The notes beneath the pieces are model-generated. The model saw only the letters and a program-made list of their open reading frames with translations. It searched no databases and was not told where the DNA came from. Shown here piece by piece: positions 42,721 to 50,545 of a stretch of 64,000 nt of DNA; positions within the stretch are counted from its first letter, which is position 1, and each line of letters begins with the position of its first letter. The DNA is taken from assembly GCA_016700175.1 (NCBI GenBank), contig CP065003.1:2242001-2306000 (forward strand). Direction: 5' to 3'. Source of the stretch: Acidobacteriota bacterium (GTDB lineage: Bacteria > Acidobacteriota > Blastocatellia > Pyrinomonadales > Pyrinomonadaceae). The translations under genes and the position numbers were made by a program.

Positions 42721-42927
42721 TCACACCCTGGCCCTGGTCCGTTTGTAGATCAGCCAAAAGCAGAAGGTGAAGATCACAGACAGGATCAGGCGCGGGTAGT
42801 CCCAAGAGCCCAGGATACCCAGCACGAGAAAATACACGAGGCTGGCCGCGGTCAGGATCGTCAGTACCAGAGCCAGGATCGCAGTCCGGCTTCTTCCGGC
42901 CTGACGGAACGAAGGTTCGTTGTTCAT
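42721..42927 (-). CDS. Small two-helix membrane protein
   Basis: A 68-residue protein with two hydrophobic segments (AILALVLTILTAASLVYFLVLGI and YPRLILSVIFTFCFWLIY) and a basic end (KRTRARV). A strong GGAGG precedes the ATG at 42927, supporting it as a real small gene. It is divergent from the first FHA gene and shares its upstream region. Function unknown. Confidence 0.6.
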   Translation of the reverse strand: MNNEPSFRQAGRSRTAILALVLTILTAASLVYFLVLGILGSWDYPRLILSVIFTFCFWLIYKRTRARV

Positions 42928-42981
42928 TGCCTTTCCTCCGCCGTCATTATATACCCGTTCAGGAATACGGCCGGGCCGCTG

Positions 42982-43010
42982 ACGGGAATCTCCCGTACTT
43001 CTGATAAAAT
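42982..43010 (+). promoter_or_regulatory. Extended -10 with upstream palindrome before the FHA operon
   Basis: TGATAAAAT (43002-43010) is an extended -10 box, TG-n-TAAAAT. The -35 region is poor, but a perfect ACGGGA/TCCCGT inverted repeat (42982-42996) sits just upstream and could bind an activator. It lies 42 bp before the first T6SS-linked gene. Confidence 0.4.
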
Positions 43011-43018
43011 CTCGTTCG

Positions 43019-43047
43019 CGCCCTGCGCGTTGGCGGGATTTTTTTGT
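43019..43047 (+). terminator. Terminator-like hairpin before the first FHA gene
   Basis: CGCC/GGCG around CTGCGCGTT, then GGATTTTTTTG, ending five bases before the ATG. It could end incoming transcripts or act as a leader structure. The same layout is seen before obg. Confidence 0.5.
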
Positions 43048-43051
43048 CGAA

Positions 43052-44641
43052 ATGCCGGAACCAGTTCTTCTCATCGACGGCGAGGACCGTATACCACTCG
43101 ACCGCGGCCTGATAACCATCGGCCGCGCGTCGGACAATGTCATTGCGTTCACGGAAGACTCGAACGTTTCGCGGTACCACGCAGAGATCGAGAACCGCGG
43201 CGAAGGGGATTACTGGATCTTCGACCTCAACAGCAGCAACGGCACGAAGGTAAACGGCGAGACACTCACCGTCGAAAAGCCCCTGTTCGACGGCGACGTG
43301 GTGATAATTGGCGGCTCGCACAAGATCGAGGTCGTCCTGACTGAACGCACCGACGACGCTGCCGAGGAGGAAGAAGAACAGACCGAAGAGGAAGAGACGG
43401 CAAAAGAAGAAGGCGCCGCTGAAGTCCAGCCCGAAAGCGAAGCGCCTCAGAAGCCAAGGCTCTCGATGCTGTTCATCATTGCCGGACTTGCGCTCGGGCT
43501 TGCGGTCATCGCTGTGGGTGTTGCTCTTGCGGTTTATCTTTCGGGAGGCGGCGGCGGGCTGGCATCAGGCTGTGAAGCGTCGGCAAGGATAGTGAAGCCG
43601 GAGAACGGCGACATCCTTGACGAAGCGACCGATATCGAGATCGAACTGACCGATCCGGCAGAATGCGTAGTCCAGACGGCATACACGATCGACGACAAGG
43701 TCGTCGCGACCTCGGATACGTTCCCGTTCAAGGCCTCGATAGACCCGGCAAGAGTTCCGGGCCTATCGGACGGCCTCGATCACACCTTGAAGGTGGTGCT
43801 TATCGACGCAGACGGCAACCAGGCGGTCCAGCCTGCCGAGATCGCTCTGAACTTCAACACCCTCGCAACCGACTCACCTTCTCCGACTCCGGGCGGCGGG
43901 CAAACGCCGGGAACCGGCGGGCAGGACCCGCAGCAGCCCCAGGGCTCGCAGGTTTCGCTGACCGACACAAAGTCGATGGCGGAGCGGATCATCCCGCAGT
44001 TCTCAGGCCAGGCCGCGTATGTCACGGGAAACCCGGGCTTTCTCGACGCGGTTTCCCGCTATACGGCGGAATACGCTGAGCCCGGCTTTTTCGGGCGCGC
44101 AAGCAAGTACAGGGACGTCATCAACACCGAGTTCATACAGGAACGTGCGCTCGATCCGCCGCTCGGATACCTTCTCGCGATGAGCCGCAGCAAATTCCAG
44201 CCGACAAACGATCAGAAAGGTGCCGGTCTTTGGAGAATGGACAACGAGCTGGTCCTCGAATTCAACTACAACGGCCTGTGCGGAGCAGAGACGATCGCTA
44301 GCCCTACGCAAGGATGCGCCGCCATCGCGTCCTCCAGCTACCTGAAGGACATGCTTCTCAAGGCATTCGGCGGAGACTCCGGTGATATAATCTATGTCGT
44401 TGCAGCCTTCGGTATGAAACCTCTTGAAGCCGCGCAGTGGAGGCAGACGCTCCCCGAGGAAAGGAGCGACTTCTGGCGCGTGCTGGAGCGCGATCCGCAG
44501 AAGCAGGAGGCCGTCGCACGGTTTTTCGCAGCCTCGATCGTGGCGGAGAACCCCGGAAGATTCGGCCTTCAGGACGACAAGCCGCTTTCCACGCTCTATC
44601 GCGACGCGATGAGGCAGGCGGCTCCGGCGGCAGGCAACTGA
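43052..44641 (+). CDS. FHA-TM protein with degenerate transglycosylase-like domain (1)
   Basis: A 529-residue protein. The N-terminal FHA domain spans about 1-95 (LITIGRASDNVIAF, NVSRYHAEIE, DLNSSNGTKVNGE). An acidic Glu-rich linker, one membrane segment (about 145-170, FIIAGLALGLAVIAVGVALAVYL), a Ser/Thr/Pro/Gly-rich stretch (PSPTPGGGQTPGTGGQDPQQ) and a C-terminal lysozyme-like domain (about 315-525) follow. By alignment to the next gene, the catalytic Glu position is Arg379 (LLAMSRSKF). FHA domains read phospho-threonine. The periplasmic domain is probably non-catalytic. It is first of three tandem paralogues upstream of the T6SS genes. Confidence 0.8.
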   Translation: MPEPVLLIDGEDRIPLDRGLITIGRASDNVIAFTEDSNVSRYHAEIENRGEGDYWIFDLNSSNGTKVNGETLTVEKPLFDGDVVIIGGSHKIEVVLTERTDDAAEEEEEQTEEEETAKEEGAAEVQPESEAPQKPRLSMLFIIAGLALGLAVIAVGVALAVYLSGGGGGLASGCEASARIVKPENGDILDEATDIEIELTDPAECVVQTAYTIDDKVVATSDTFPFKASIDPARVPGLSDGLDHTLKVVLIDADGNQAVQPAEIALNFNTLATDSPSPTPGGGQTPGTGGQDPQQPQGSQVSLTDTKSMAERIIPQFSGQAAYVTGNPGFLDAVSRYTAEYAEPGFFGRASKYRDVINTEFIQERALDPPLGYLLAMSRSKFQPTNDQKGAGLWRMDNELVLEFNYNGLCGAETIASPTQGCAAIASSSYLKDMLLKAFGGDSGDIIYVVAAFGMKPLEAAQWRQTLPEERSDFWRVLERDPQKQEAVARFFAASIVAENPGRFGLQDDKPLSTLYRDAMRQAAPAAGN

Positions 44642-44647
44642 TACGTG

Positions 44648-46126
44648 ATGTTCGATCTGATTCTTACATACTCAGGAGACGACGGCGCGGTAGAGATTCC
44701 CGTCGATGGGGACAGGTTCTCCTTCGGACGCGGAAGCGATGCCGATCAGCGGTTCGACGACAGCGGACTTTCAAGGCTCCACGCCACGATCTACCGCGAG
44801 GATTCGCGCGTCTGGATAGTGGACGAGAACTCGTCGAACGGGACTTTCGTCAACGGAGAAAAGGTCGAGGCGGGCGGCACGCCGCTTTACGACGGCGACA
44901 CGGTCCGGATCGGCCATCACACGAACATCAAGGTGGAGTTCAGGAAGGTTGAGGAGGAAGCCCCCGCAGAGCCTTCCGCGGACGAGGGCCAGACGGTGGC
45001 CTCCGCCCCGGAAGCGGAAGAGCGTTCCTCGATGCTTCTTCCGGCGATCCTTTTAGGGGTCGCGGTGCTGGTCATCGGAGCCTCTGCGATATTTGTCGTG
45101 CTGATGATGAACGGGGGCTCGACCGAGGTGGCGGCCTCGGATTCCACATACGACGACCCGGGCCTGAGCGACACTCTCGGCGAGGACGACACGAACGAGG
45201 CTTCGAACGGAGATAACACCTCGGGCACTCCCGCACCCGGCCAGTCCGGAACAGACCCGGGCCTTCTGCCGCCCGGAACCACACCCGATCCGCTTGGACC
45301 GATCATTTCGGGACCGGACGGACCGCCCCGGATAATCCCGACCGGAAAGACCTACCAGCAGATGTCGGAATCTGAAAAGATCCAGTACATCATGGGAAAG
45401 GCCGAGATAGTCTCGCGCGTTATAGGCAACAGCAGCGGCGAGGCGATACCTCCGGCGGCGGCGGCAAAGATAAAGCAGTTCCTCGACGGTTACGTTTCGA
45501 AGATCAGAAGCACGAGGACGAATAACTGCACGATGGGCGGATGGCAGTCGAGCGACATGACCTCGATCCTGCTCCGCGCCCGGAGTAACGCCCCTTTCAT
45601 CATCCGCGCGTTCAACGAGAAGGGGATCGATCCGCAGGTCGGGCTTTACCTGGCGATGATCGAGTCCGAACACTGCGAATGCCTGCAGAGCCCGACCGGG
45701 CCGCTTGGGATGTTCCAGTTCACGCAAGCGACCGGAAAGCGCTACGGCCTCGAAGTCCGCTCCGGCGCCTCGCCTTCGAATCCCGATCAGCGGTGCGAGA
45801 AGGAGCCGGCTGCAAAAGCGGCCGCGGCCTATATGAAGGCGCTAACCGGGCGAATAGGGACCGGGCCGCTCAGCATCCCGCTGGCGATCGCCTCGTACAA
45901 CAGCGGCGAAGGCGGTCTCGGAAAGAACCTGAAAACCGCCCTGGAAGCGAACGAGAGCCAGGAGCGCAGTTTCTGGACGCTTGTCGCGAACTCCGACAAG
46001 CTCGCCGAGCAGTTCCAGCGCGAGAACATCAAGTACGTACCCAAGTTCTTCGCCGCCGCGATCATCGGCGAGAATCCCAGGGACTTCGGGATCGACCTCG
46101 AGTCGCTCTCCCTTTACACACGGTAG
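44648..46126 (+). CDS. FHA-TM-lytic transglycosylase (SLT) protein (2)
   Basis: A 492-residue paralogue of the previous gene. An FHA domain covers about 20-98 (FSFGRGSDADQ, SGLSRLHATIYRED, NSSNGTFVNGEKV). A membrane segment (about 129-152) and a low-complexity linker follow. The C-terminal soluble lytic transglycosylase domain has VGLYLAMIESEHCE with candidate catalytic Glu339, then SPTGPLGMFQFTQATGKRYGL and PLAIASYNSGEGG. These are the SLT motifs, so this is the intact one. It could cut peptidoglycan locally to let the T6SS pass the wall. GTG-ATG start; ATG at 44648 used. Confidence 0.85.
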   Translation: MFDLILTYSGDDGAVEIPVDGDRFSFGRGSDADQRFDDSGLSRLHATIYREDSRVWIVDENSSNGTFVNGEKVEAGGTPLYDGDTVRIGHHTNIKVEFRKVEEEAPAEPSADEGQTVASAPEAEERSSMLLPAILLGVAVLVIGASAIFVVLMMNGGSTEVAASDSTYDDPGLSDTLGEDDTNEASNGDNTSGTPAPGQSGTDPGLLPPGTTPDPLGPIISGPDGPPRIIPTGKTYQQMSESEKIQYIMGKAEIVSRVIGNSSGEAIPPAAAAKIKQFLDGYVSKIRSTRTNNCTMGGWQSSDMTSILLRARSNAPFIIRAFNEKGIDPQVGLYLAMIESEHCECLQSPTGPLGMFQFTQATGKRYGLEVRSGASPSNPDQRCEKEPAAKAAAAYMKALTGRIGTGPLSIPLAIASYNSGEGGLGKNLKTALEANESQERSFWTLVANSDKLAEQFQRENIKYVPKFFAAAIIGENPRDFGIDLESLSLYTR

Positions 46127-46165
46127 AAGGACGCCGAAACACACCGCGCGCCGTGCGGCCCGCCT

Positions 46166-47485
46166 ATGACCGACCTTTTCTTCAGCTACACAGATGAGGA
46201 CTCGAAAGAGCAGAGGGTCCGGGTCGAAGGGGATCGGTACATTATCGGCCGTCACTCGCAGAACGACCTGTCGATAGTCGATTCGAGGCTTTCCCGCCGA
46301 CACGCGAAGATCGAGCGGTTCGCCGATATCTTTGTAGTTTCGGACCTGCAGTCCAGCAACGGGACTAAACTGAACGGAAAGCTCCTTGACGAACCCGCGA
46401 CCCTTTCGGACGGCGATGTGCTCGATCTCGGAGGCGTCGAACTGAAGGTCGAGCTCGACGGCGAGGGCGCCTCTCCGCGAGCGAAGCCGAAAGGCGAAAG
46501 CAGTCAACCGGACTCCGTTGAAGAGGCGAATGAAGAAGAATCCCCGCGTGCCGCTCCGGCTGCCGCGGCCGCTACTTCGGCGTCATCGTCGGGTTCCGGC
46601 GGGTCCATATTCGGGAACTTCTTCATACTCGCACCGCTGATGGTCATCGGGGTCATCGTCATCCTCGGCTTCGCACTTCTTATCTACACGCTGCTCGCCG
46701 GCGGTAAGGAGGAAAAAGCGGATATCACCGATGCTTACCCGACGCCCGGGGAAGACGTCTACGTATCAGGAACGGACAGCACTCCGGAGTCCGGTCCGAC
46801 GAACGGCGGCACCGATTCCCTTCCCACACCGTCGACGGGCCCGACGACGGCCGGTTCCGAGATCCCGACACCGGAAGACGCTCCGGCCGGAGACGAGAAG
46901 GTCAGATCGCTCGTCACGTCCTTTATGAGGAATATCGCTCAACGCGATCCGGCCCCGGTCGTGACGTCCGAGCCGCTTTCAAGGATCAGCTCGAAGATCG
47001 ATCAGTTCCGTGGCTCGGCGGCGGTCGGGGCCAACATCGAAAGTGCGCTCCGCTCGCGAACGCAGATCGAATCTATCGCAAGATCGAAGAACCTCAAGCC
47101 TGAATTCGTCGCCGCCGCGGCTCTCGCCAAGCTCGGAAACAGCCGCGGCGATGTCGTCGCCACCGCAAACGGGATGATCGACGCGCTGAGCGGGCTGAAG
47201 ATCCAGATCGGCGACGCGTTCGCGAACGAATGCGTGATCATCATTGCCGTCTACGACCAGGGCGAGCGCGGCGAATTCTTGCAAATGCGCGACACGATGA
47301 CTAAGCTCGCTACTGACAACCCCAGCACGAGCTCCAGAAAGGTCAGGACGATCTGGTTCCTGAAAGAGCAGGGCAAGCTTTCTGACTCGCAGTTCGACTT
47401 CGCGCTCCGTTTCCTCGCGATCGGAACCATCGCCAAAGACCCTAAGGCGTTCGGGATAAATGCCGGCCCCCTCAATCTGGCCTAG
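46166..47485 (+). CDS. FHA-TM protein with degenerate transglycosylase-like domain (3)
   Basis: A 439-residue third paralogue. The FHA domain (about 1-95: YIIGRHSQNDLSI, SRLSRRHAKIERF, LQSSNGTKLNGK) is followed by an acidic Ala/Ser-rich linker, a membrane segment (about 155-180, FILAPLMVIGVIVILGFALLIYTLL), a Thr/Pro-rich linker and a C-terminal helical domain. The position of the catalytic Glu (FVAAAALAKLGNS) is not Glu, so the lysozyme-like domain is probably inactive. The YkgJ-type gene follows 14 bp after its stop. Confidence 0.8.
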   Translation: MTDLFFSYTDEDSKEQRVRVEGDRYIIGRHSQNDLSIVDSRLSRRHAKIERFADIFVVSDLQSSNGTKLNGKLLDEPATLSDGDVLDLGGVELKVELDGEGASPRAKPKGESSQPDSVEEANEEESPRAAPAAAAATSASSSGSGGSIFGNFFILAPLMVIGVIVILGFALLIYTLLAGGKEEKADITDAYPTPGEDVYVSGTDSTPESGPTNGGTDSLPTPSTGPTTAGSEIPTPEDAPAGDEKVRSLVTSFMRNIAQRDPAPVVTSEPLSRISSKIDQFRGSAAVGANIESALRSRTQIESIARSKNLKPEFVAAAALAKLGNSRGDVVATANGMIDALSGLKIQIGDAFANECVIIIAVYDQGERGEFLQMRDTMTKLATDNPSTSSRKVRTIWFLKEQGKLSDSQFDFALRFLAIGTIAKDPKAFGINAGPLNLA

Positions 47486-47499
47486 CAAGGAAGGCTTAT

Positions 47500-48291
47500 A
47501 TGAACGATGACAACGAATGGGTCGAAGGCAGGGTATCCCTGCAGATCGACGGCGAGCCGCTTAACTTCGTTATGACTGTCCCTGCGAAGCGCGTAACCAT
47601 CAGGAGAATGCTACCGGTGTTCCAGCAGATGGCCGGCTCCGTTGTCGGACTTAGCGTGGACACGGTGAAAGCCGCGGGAATGTCGGTGTCGTGCAAGGCG
47701 GGATGCGGCGCCTGCTGCCGGCAGGCGGTGCCGCTTTCGGAGCCGGAGGCCTTTGAGATCGCGGAGCTCGTCGAACGGCTTCCCGAGCACCGCAAGAAAG
47801 TGGTCAAAGAGCGCTTCGAAAAGGCCGTGAAGAAGCTCGCAGAGGCGGGATGGATCGCAAGGCTCGACAACGCGGTCAACGCTGACGACCGGGAACGCGA
47901 GCTGATCGTCGAGGACTACTTCCGCGAAGGGATCCCTTGTCCGTTCCTCGAGGACGAATCGTGCTCGATACATCCGGACCGCCCGATCGCCTGCCGCGAG
48001 TACCTGGTCACTTCGCCCGCCGAGCACTGCAAATCCCCGTTCAAGGGTAAGGTCAGAGGCGTGCCGCTGGTAGTGAAGCCTTCAGCGACGCTTAACAAGA
48101 TCAGCCGTACCGGGAACATGGACGGAGCAGCGGGTTTTGTTCCCATGATCCTTGCGCTGGTCTGGGCCGAAAACGTCGAGGAAGACGCGACCAGGAAAAC
48201 AGGAGAGCACTGGATGGCCGACTTCTTTTCCAATCTCACGAATGACACGGTGCCGGGCTTCAAACAGCCCGGGAAGGAAACGGACGGGTAA
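47500..48291 (+). CDS. YkgJ family cysteine cluster protein
   Basis: A 263-residue protein with the YkgJ signature CKAGCGACCRQAVPLSEPEA near residue 65 and a second cluster (CPFLEDESCSIHPDRPIACREYL..HC). The family is thought to bind Zn or Fe-S clusters. AAGGAAGG precedes the ATG. It lies between the third FHA gene and tssK on the same strand. I know of no fixed role for YkgJ in T6SS. Confidence 0.85.
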   Translation: MNDDNEWVEGRVSLQIDGEPLNFVMTVPAKRVTIRRMLPVFQQMAGSVVGLSVDTVKAAGMSVSCKAGCGACCRQAVPLSEPEAFEIAELVERLPEHRKKVVKERFEKAVKKLAEAGWIARLDNAVNADDRERELIVEDYFREGIPCPFLEDESCSIHPDRPIACREYLVTSPAEHCKSPFKGKVRGVPLVVKPSATLNKISRTGNMDGAAGFVPMILALVWAENVEEDATRKTGEHWMADFFSNLTNDTVPGFKQPGKETDG

Positions 48292-48368
48292 CAGGCACAG
48301 GCAGGCGGAGTTAAGCCGTTTGCGATTTACTATTTACGAGTAACGATTTACTATAGGCGCAATTCGAT

Positions 48369-49724
48369 ATGAGCAAATACCGGAAAATCGTCTGGAACGA
48401 GGGGATGCTCCTGACTCCTCACCACTTCCAGCAGTGGGACAACTACCACGAGGAGTTGCTCAGCTCCCGCATCAGGTCGGTCCTGCCTTACGAATACGGC
48501 GTCATCGATCTGCAGGTAAATCGAGAGGCGATCAGCAACGGAGATTTTCAAGTCACGAACTGCCACGCGGTACTGCCCGACGGGCTGATAATAAATGTTC
48601 CGGATGCGGAGGGGGTCCCGGATCTGCGTCCGATCGGCAATCATTTCCATCCGGAACAGGAAAAGCTGGGCGTCCATCTTGCGATCCCGGCAAGGAAGCT
48701 CGGCGAGGCGAACTACCAGGCCAACGGGGCGAAGCCGAGCCCCAACCTCAGGTACCTGCAGGAAGGCGCGCTCGTCAAGGACGAGACCAGCGGCACGAAC
48801 GAACAGCCCGTAGCTTACGCCAAGAGCAATTTAAGGATCATCTTTGACGACGAACTGCGGGACGGGTTCACATCGATCAAGATAGCCGAACTCGAGCGCA
48901 CGCCGACCGGACAGCTGAAGATCTCGGACGACTACATCCCGCCGGCGCTGAAAGTTACCGCGTCGAACTGGCTCGTCAACATGCTCCGCCAGCTTGTCGA
49001 GATCCTGATCACGAAAAGCAGCTCGCTTGGGGAACAGAGACGGCAGAAGAACGCCTCGCTCGCTGATTTTACGACTTCGGAGGTCGCCGTCTTTTGGCTT
49101 CTGCACACTATCAATTCCTCGATCCCGAAGATGTCGCATTTCTTCCGATCGCCGCTCGTGCATCCCGAACTTGTATATCTGGAAATGGCGAAGCTCGTCG
49201 GTCAACTCCTGACCTTCTCGCTTGAAGAGCATCCGAAGGACATCGTCAAATACGAGCACGATGACCTGTACTACACGTTCAGCAACCTTTCGGCTCAGCT
49301 GAAGGACCTTTTGGAAACGGTCATACCGAGCCGCTGCGTTCCGATCCCTCTGGAGCGGACACGCGAAACGCTTTACGTCGGCAGGATCGAGGACGAAAGG
49401 CTGTTCAAGGATGCGGCTTTCTATCTGGGCGTGAGCGCGAAGCTCGCCGAATCGAGGCTTATCGAGACGGTGCCGCGCGTCACGAAGATCGGCTCGAGGG
49501 ACGTGATAGACACGATCATCGGATCGGCGCTTCCGGGTGTCGTGCTGACGCACGTCAGCCCGCCGCCGGCCCCGATCCCGAGCCGGGTAGATTTCCAGTA
49601 CTATATGCTCGATACGATCGGGCCGTACTGGGACGGGATCAAGGGCTCGAAAGTGATCTCGGTCTATATTCCGGAGGAGATACCGGACGAGAAGCTGGAG
49701 CTTTATGCGGTCAAGAACCGCTAG
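48369..49724 (+). CDS. tssK: T6SS baseplate protein TssK
   Basis: A 451-residue TssK (ImpJ/VasE), a trimer linking the baseplate to the membrane complex. Family pattern: KIVWNEGMLLTPHHFQQWDNYHEELL near the N-terminus, VFWLLHTINSSIPKMSHFF, HPELVYLEMAKLVGQLLTFS and a C-terminal DFQYYMLDTIGPYWDGI with FxxVYIPEEIP. It is the first core T6SS gene. No clear ribosome-binding site is seen, because a GATTTACTAT-type repeat lies just upstream. Confidence 0.93.
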   Translation: MSKYRKIVWNEGMLLTPHHFQQWDNYHEELLSSRIRSVLPYEYGVIDLQVNREAISNGDFQVTNCHAVLPDGLIINVPDAEGVPDLRPIGNHFHPEQEKLGVHLAIPARKLGEANYQANGAKPSPNLRYLQEGALVKDETSGTNEQPVAYAKSNLRIIFDDELRDGFTSIKIAELERTPTGQLKISDDYIPPALKVTASNWLVNMLRQLVEILITKSSSLGEQRRQKNASLADFTTSEVAVFWLLHTINSSIPKMSHFFRSPLVHPELVYLEMAKLVGQLLTFSLEEHPKDIVKYEHDDLYYTFSNLSAQLKDLLETVIPSRCVPIPLERTRETLYVGRIEDERLFKDAAFYLGVSAKLAESRLIETVPRVTKIGSRDVIDTIIGSALPGVVLTHVSPPPAPIPSRVDFQYYMLDTIGPYWDGIKGSKVISVYIPEEIPDEKLELYAVKNR

Positions 49725-49772
49725 GCCCTGTGAAGGCATTATCTGTTTGTAGGGAGTTCCGGCCTGAAGTCC

Positions 49773-50471
49773 ATGGGCCGGCGGTTTATGAGCGAAAGGG
49801 ACCGCAGAACAAGCAATGATCTGGTCAGGTTCGCAGGACCGATCTTCGATCTGGTGCTTCGTCTGAAAGCGGGAATCGTCCAGCCTTCGAACGAGCTGAG
49901 GCCGAAGTGCGCGAAGCTGCTTGACGACTTTGAAAAGAGGGCCGAACGGTACCGCTTCAATCACAAGATCGTAAGGGTCTCAAAATTCGCTCTCGCCTCG
50001 TTCATCGACGAGACCGTGCTAACGAACAACTTTCCTCTCAAGGAAGAATGGGAACGGTACGCACTTCAGCTGGAGTACTTCGGCGAACAGCTCGCGGGGA
50101 ACAAGTTCTTCGAGAAGCTGGAGGCGATGCTGAAACAGATCAAGGTCACGGCTGACGCGGTCGAGATCTACTACGTCTGCATGCTTTTGGGCTTCAAAGG
50201 CCGTTACGCCGTTTACGAGCACGACAAACTGATCTCCGTGATGCAGAGGACGGCGGATGCGCTTGTGAAGGTAGGCCGCATCAAGCCGACCGAGCTTTCG
50301 CCGCACTGGCTCGTCAACGACCAGCCGGAGCCTCCGCCGAAGAAGGGTATGCCGGTCTGGGCGAAGATCTCCGCTGCCGGGGGTCTCGCGCTTTCCGTGA
50401 TCATTTATTTATCTATGTTCCTCGTGTCTTCGATCCACCTGAACAACGCTTTGGAGCAGTTGTTAAGATAA
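49773..50471 (+). CDS. tssL: T6SS inner membrane protein TssL (DotU family)
   Basis: A 232-residue DotU/TssL. The N-terminal cytoplasmic helical part has the family region KFALASFIDETVLTN and FFEKLEAMLK, with VYYVCMLLGFKGRY (EIYYVCMLLGFKGRYAVYE), and one C-terminal membrane segment (about 200-222). It lacks a peptidoglycan-binding OmpA-like extension. It pairs with TssM in the membrane complex. An alternative ATG lies 15 nt downstream. Confidence 0.92.
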   Translation: MGRRFMSERDRRTSNDLVRFAGPIFDLVLRLKAGIVQPSNELRPKCAKLLDDFEKRAERYRFNHKIVRVSKFALASFIDETVLTNNFPLKEEWERYALQLEYFGEQLAGNKFFEKLEAMLKQIKVTADAVEIYYVCMLLGFKGRYAVYEHDKLISVMQRTADALVKVGRIKPTELSPHWLVNDQPEPPPKKGMPVWAKISAAGGLALSVIIYLSMFLVSSIHLNNALEQLLR

Positions 50472-50491
50472 GGCGCGTGACCGCCGGGATG

Positions 50492-50505
50492 TGACCGGCC
50501 GGTCA
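50492..50505. promoter_or_regulatory. 14-bp perfect palindrome between tssL and tssM
   Basis: TGACCGGCCGGTCA is its own reverse complement, 40 bp before the tssM start. It could be an operator or chance. Confidence 0.3.
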
Positions 50506-50545
50506 GGATCGTACAGTTCAGCACTCGCTTAGGGTCGCAAAGTAT

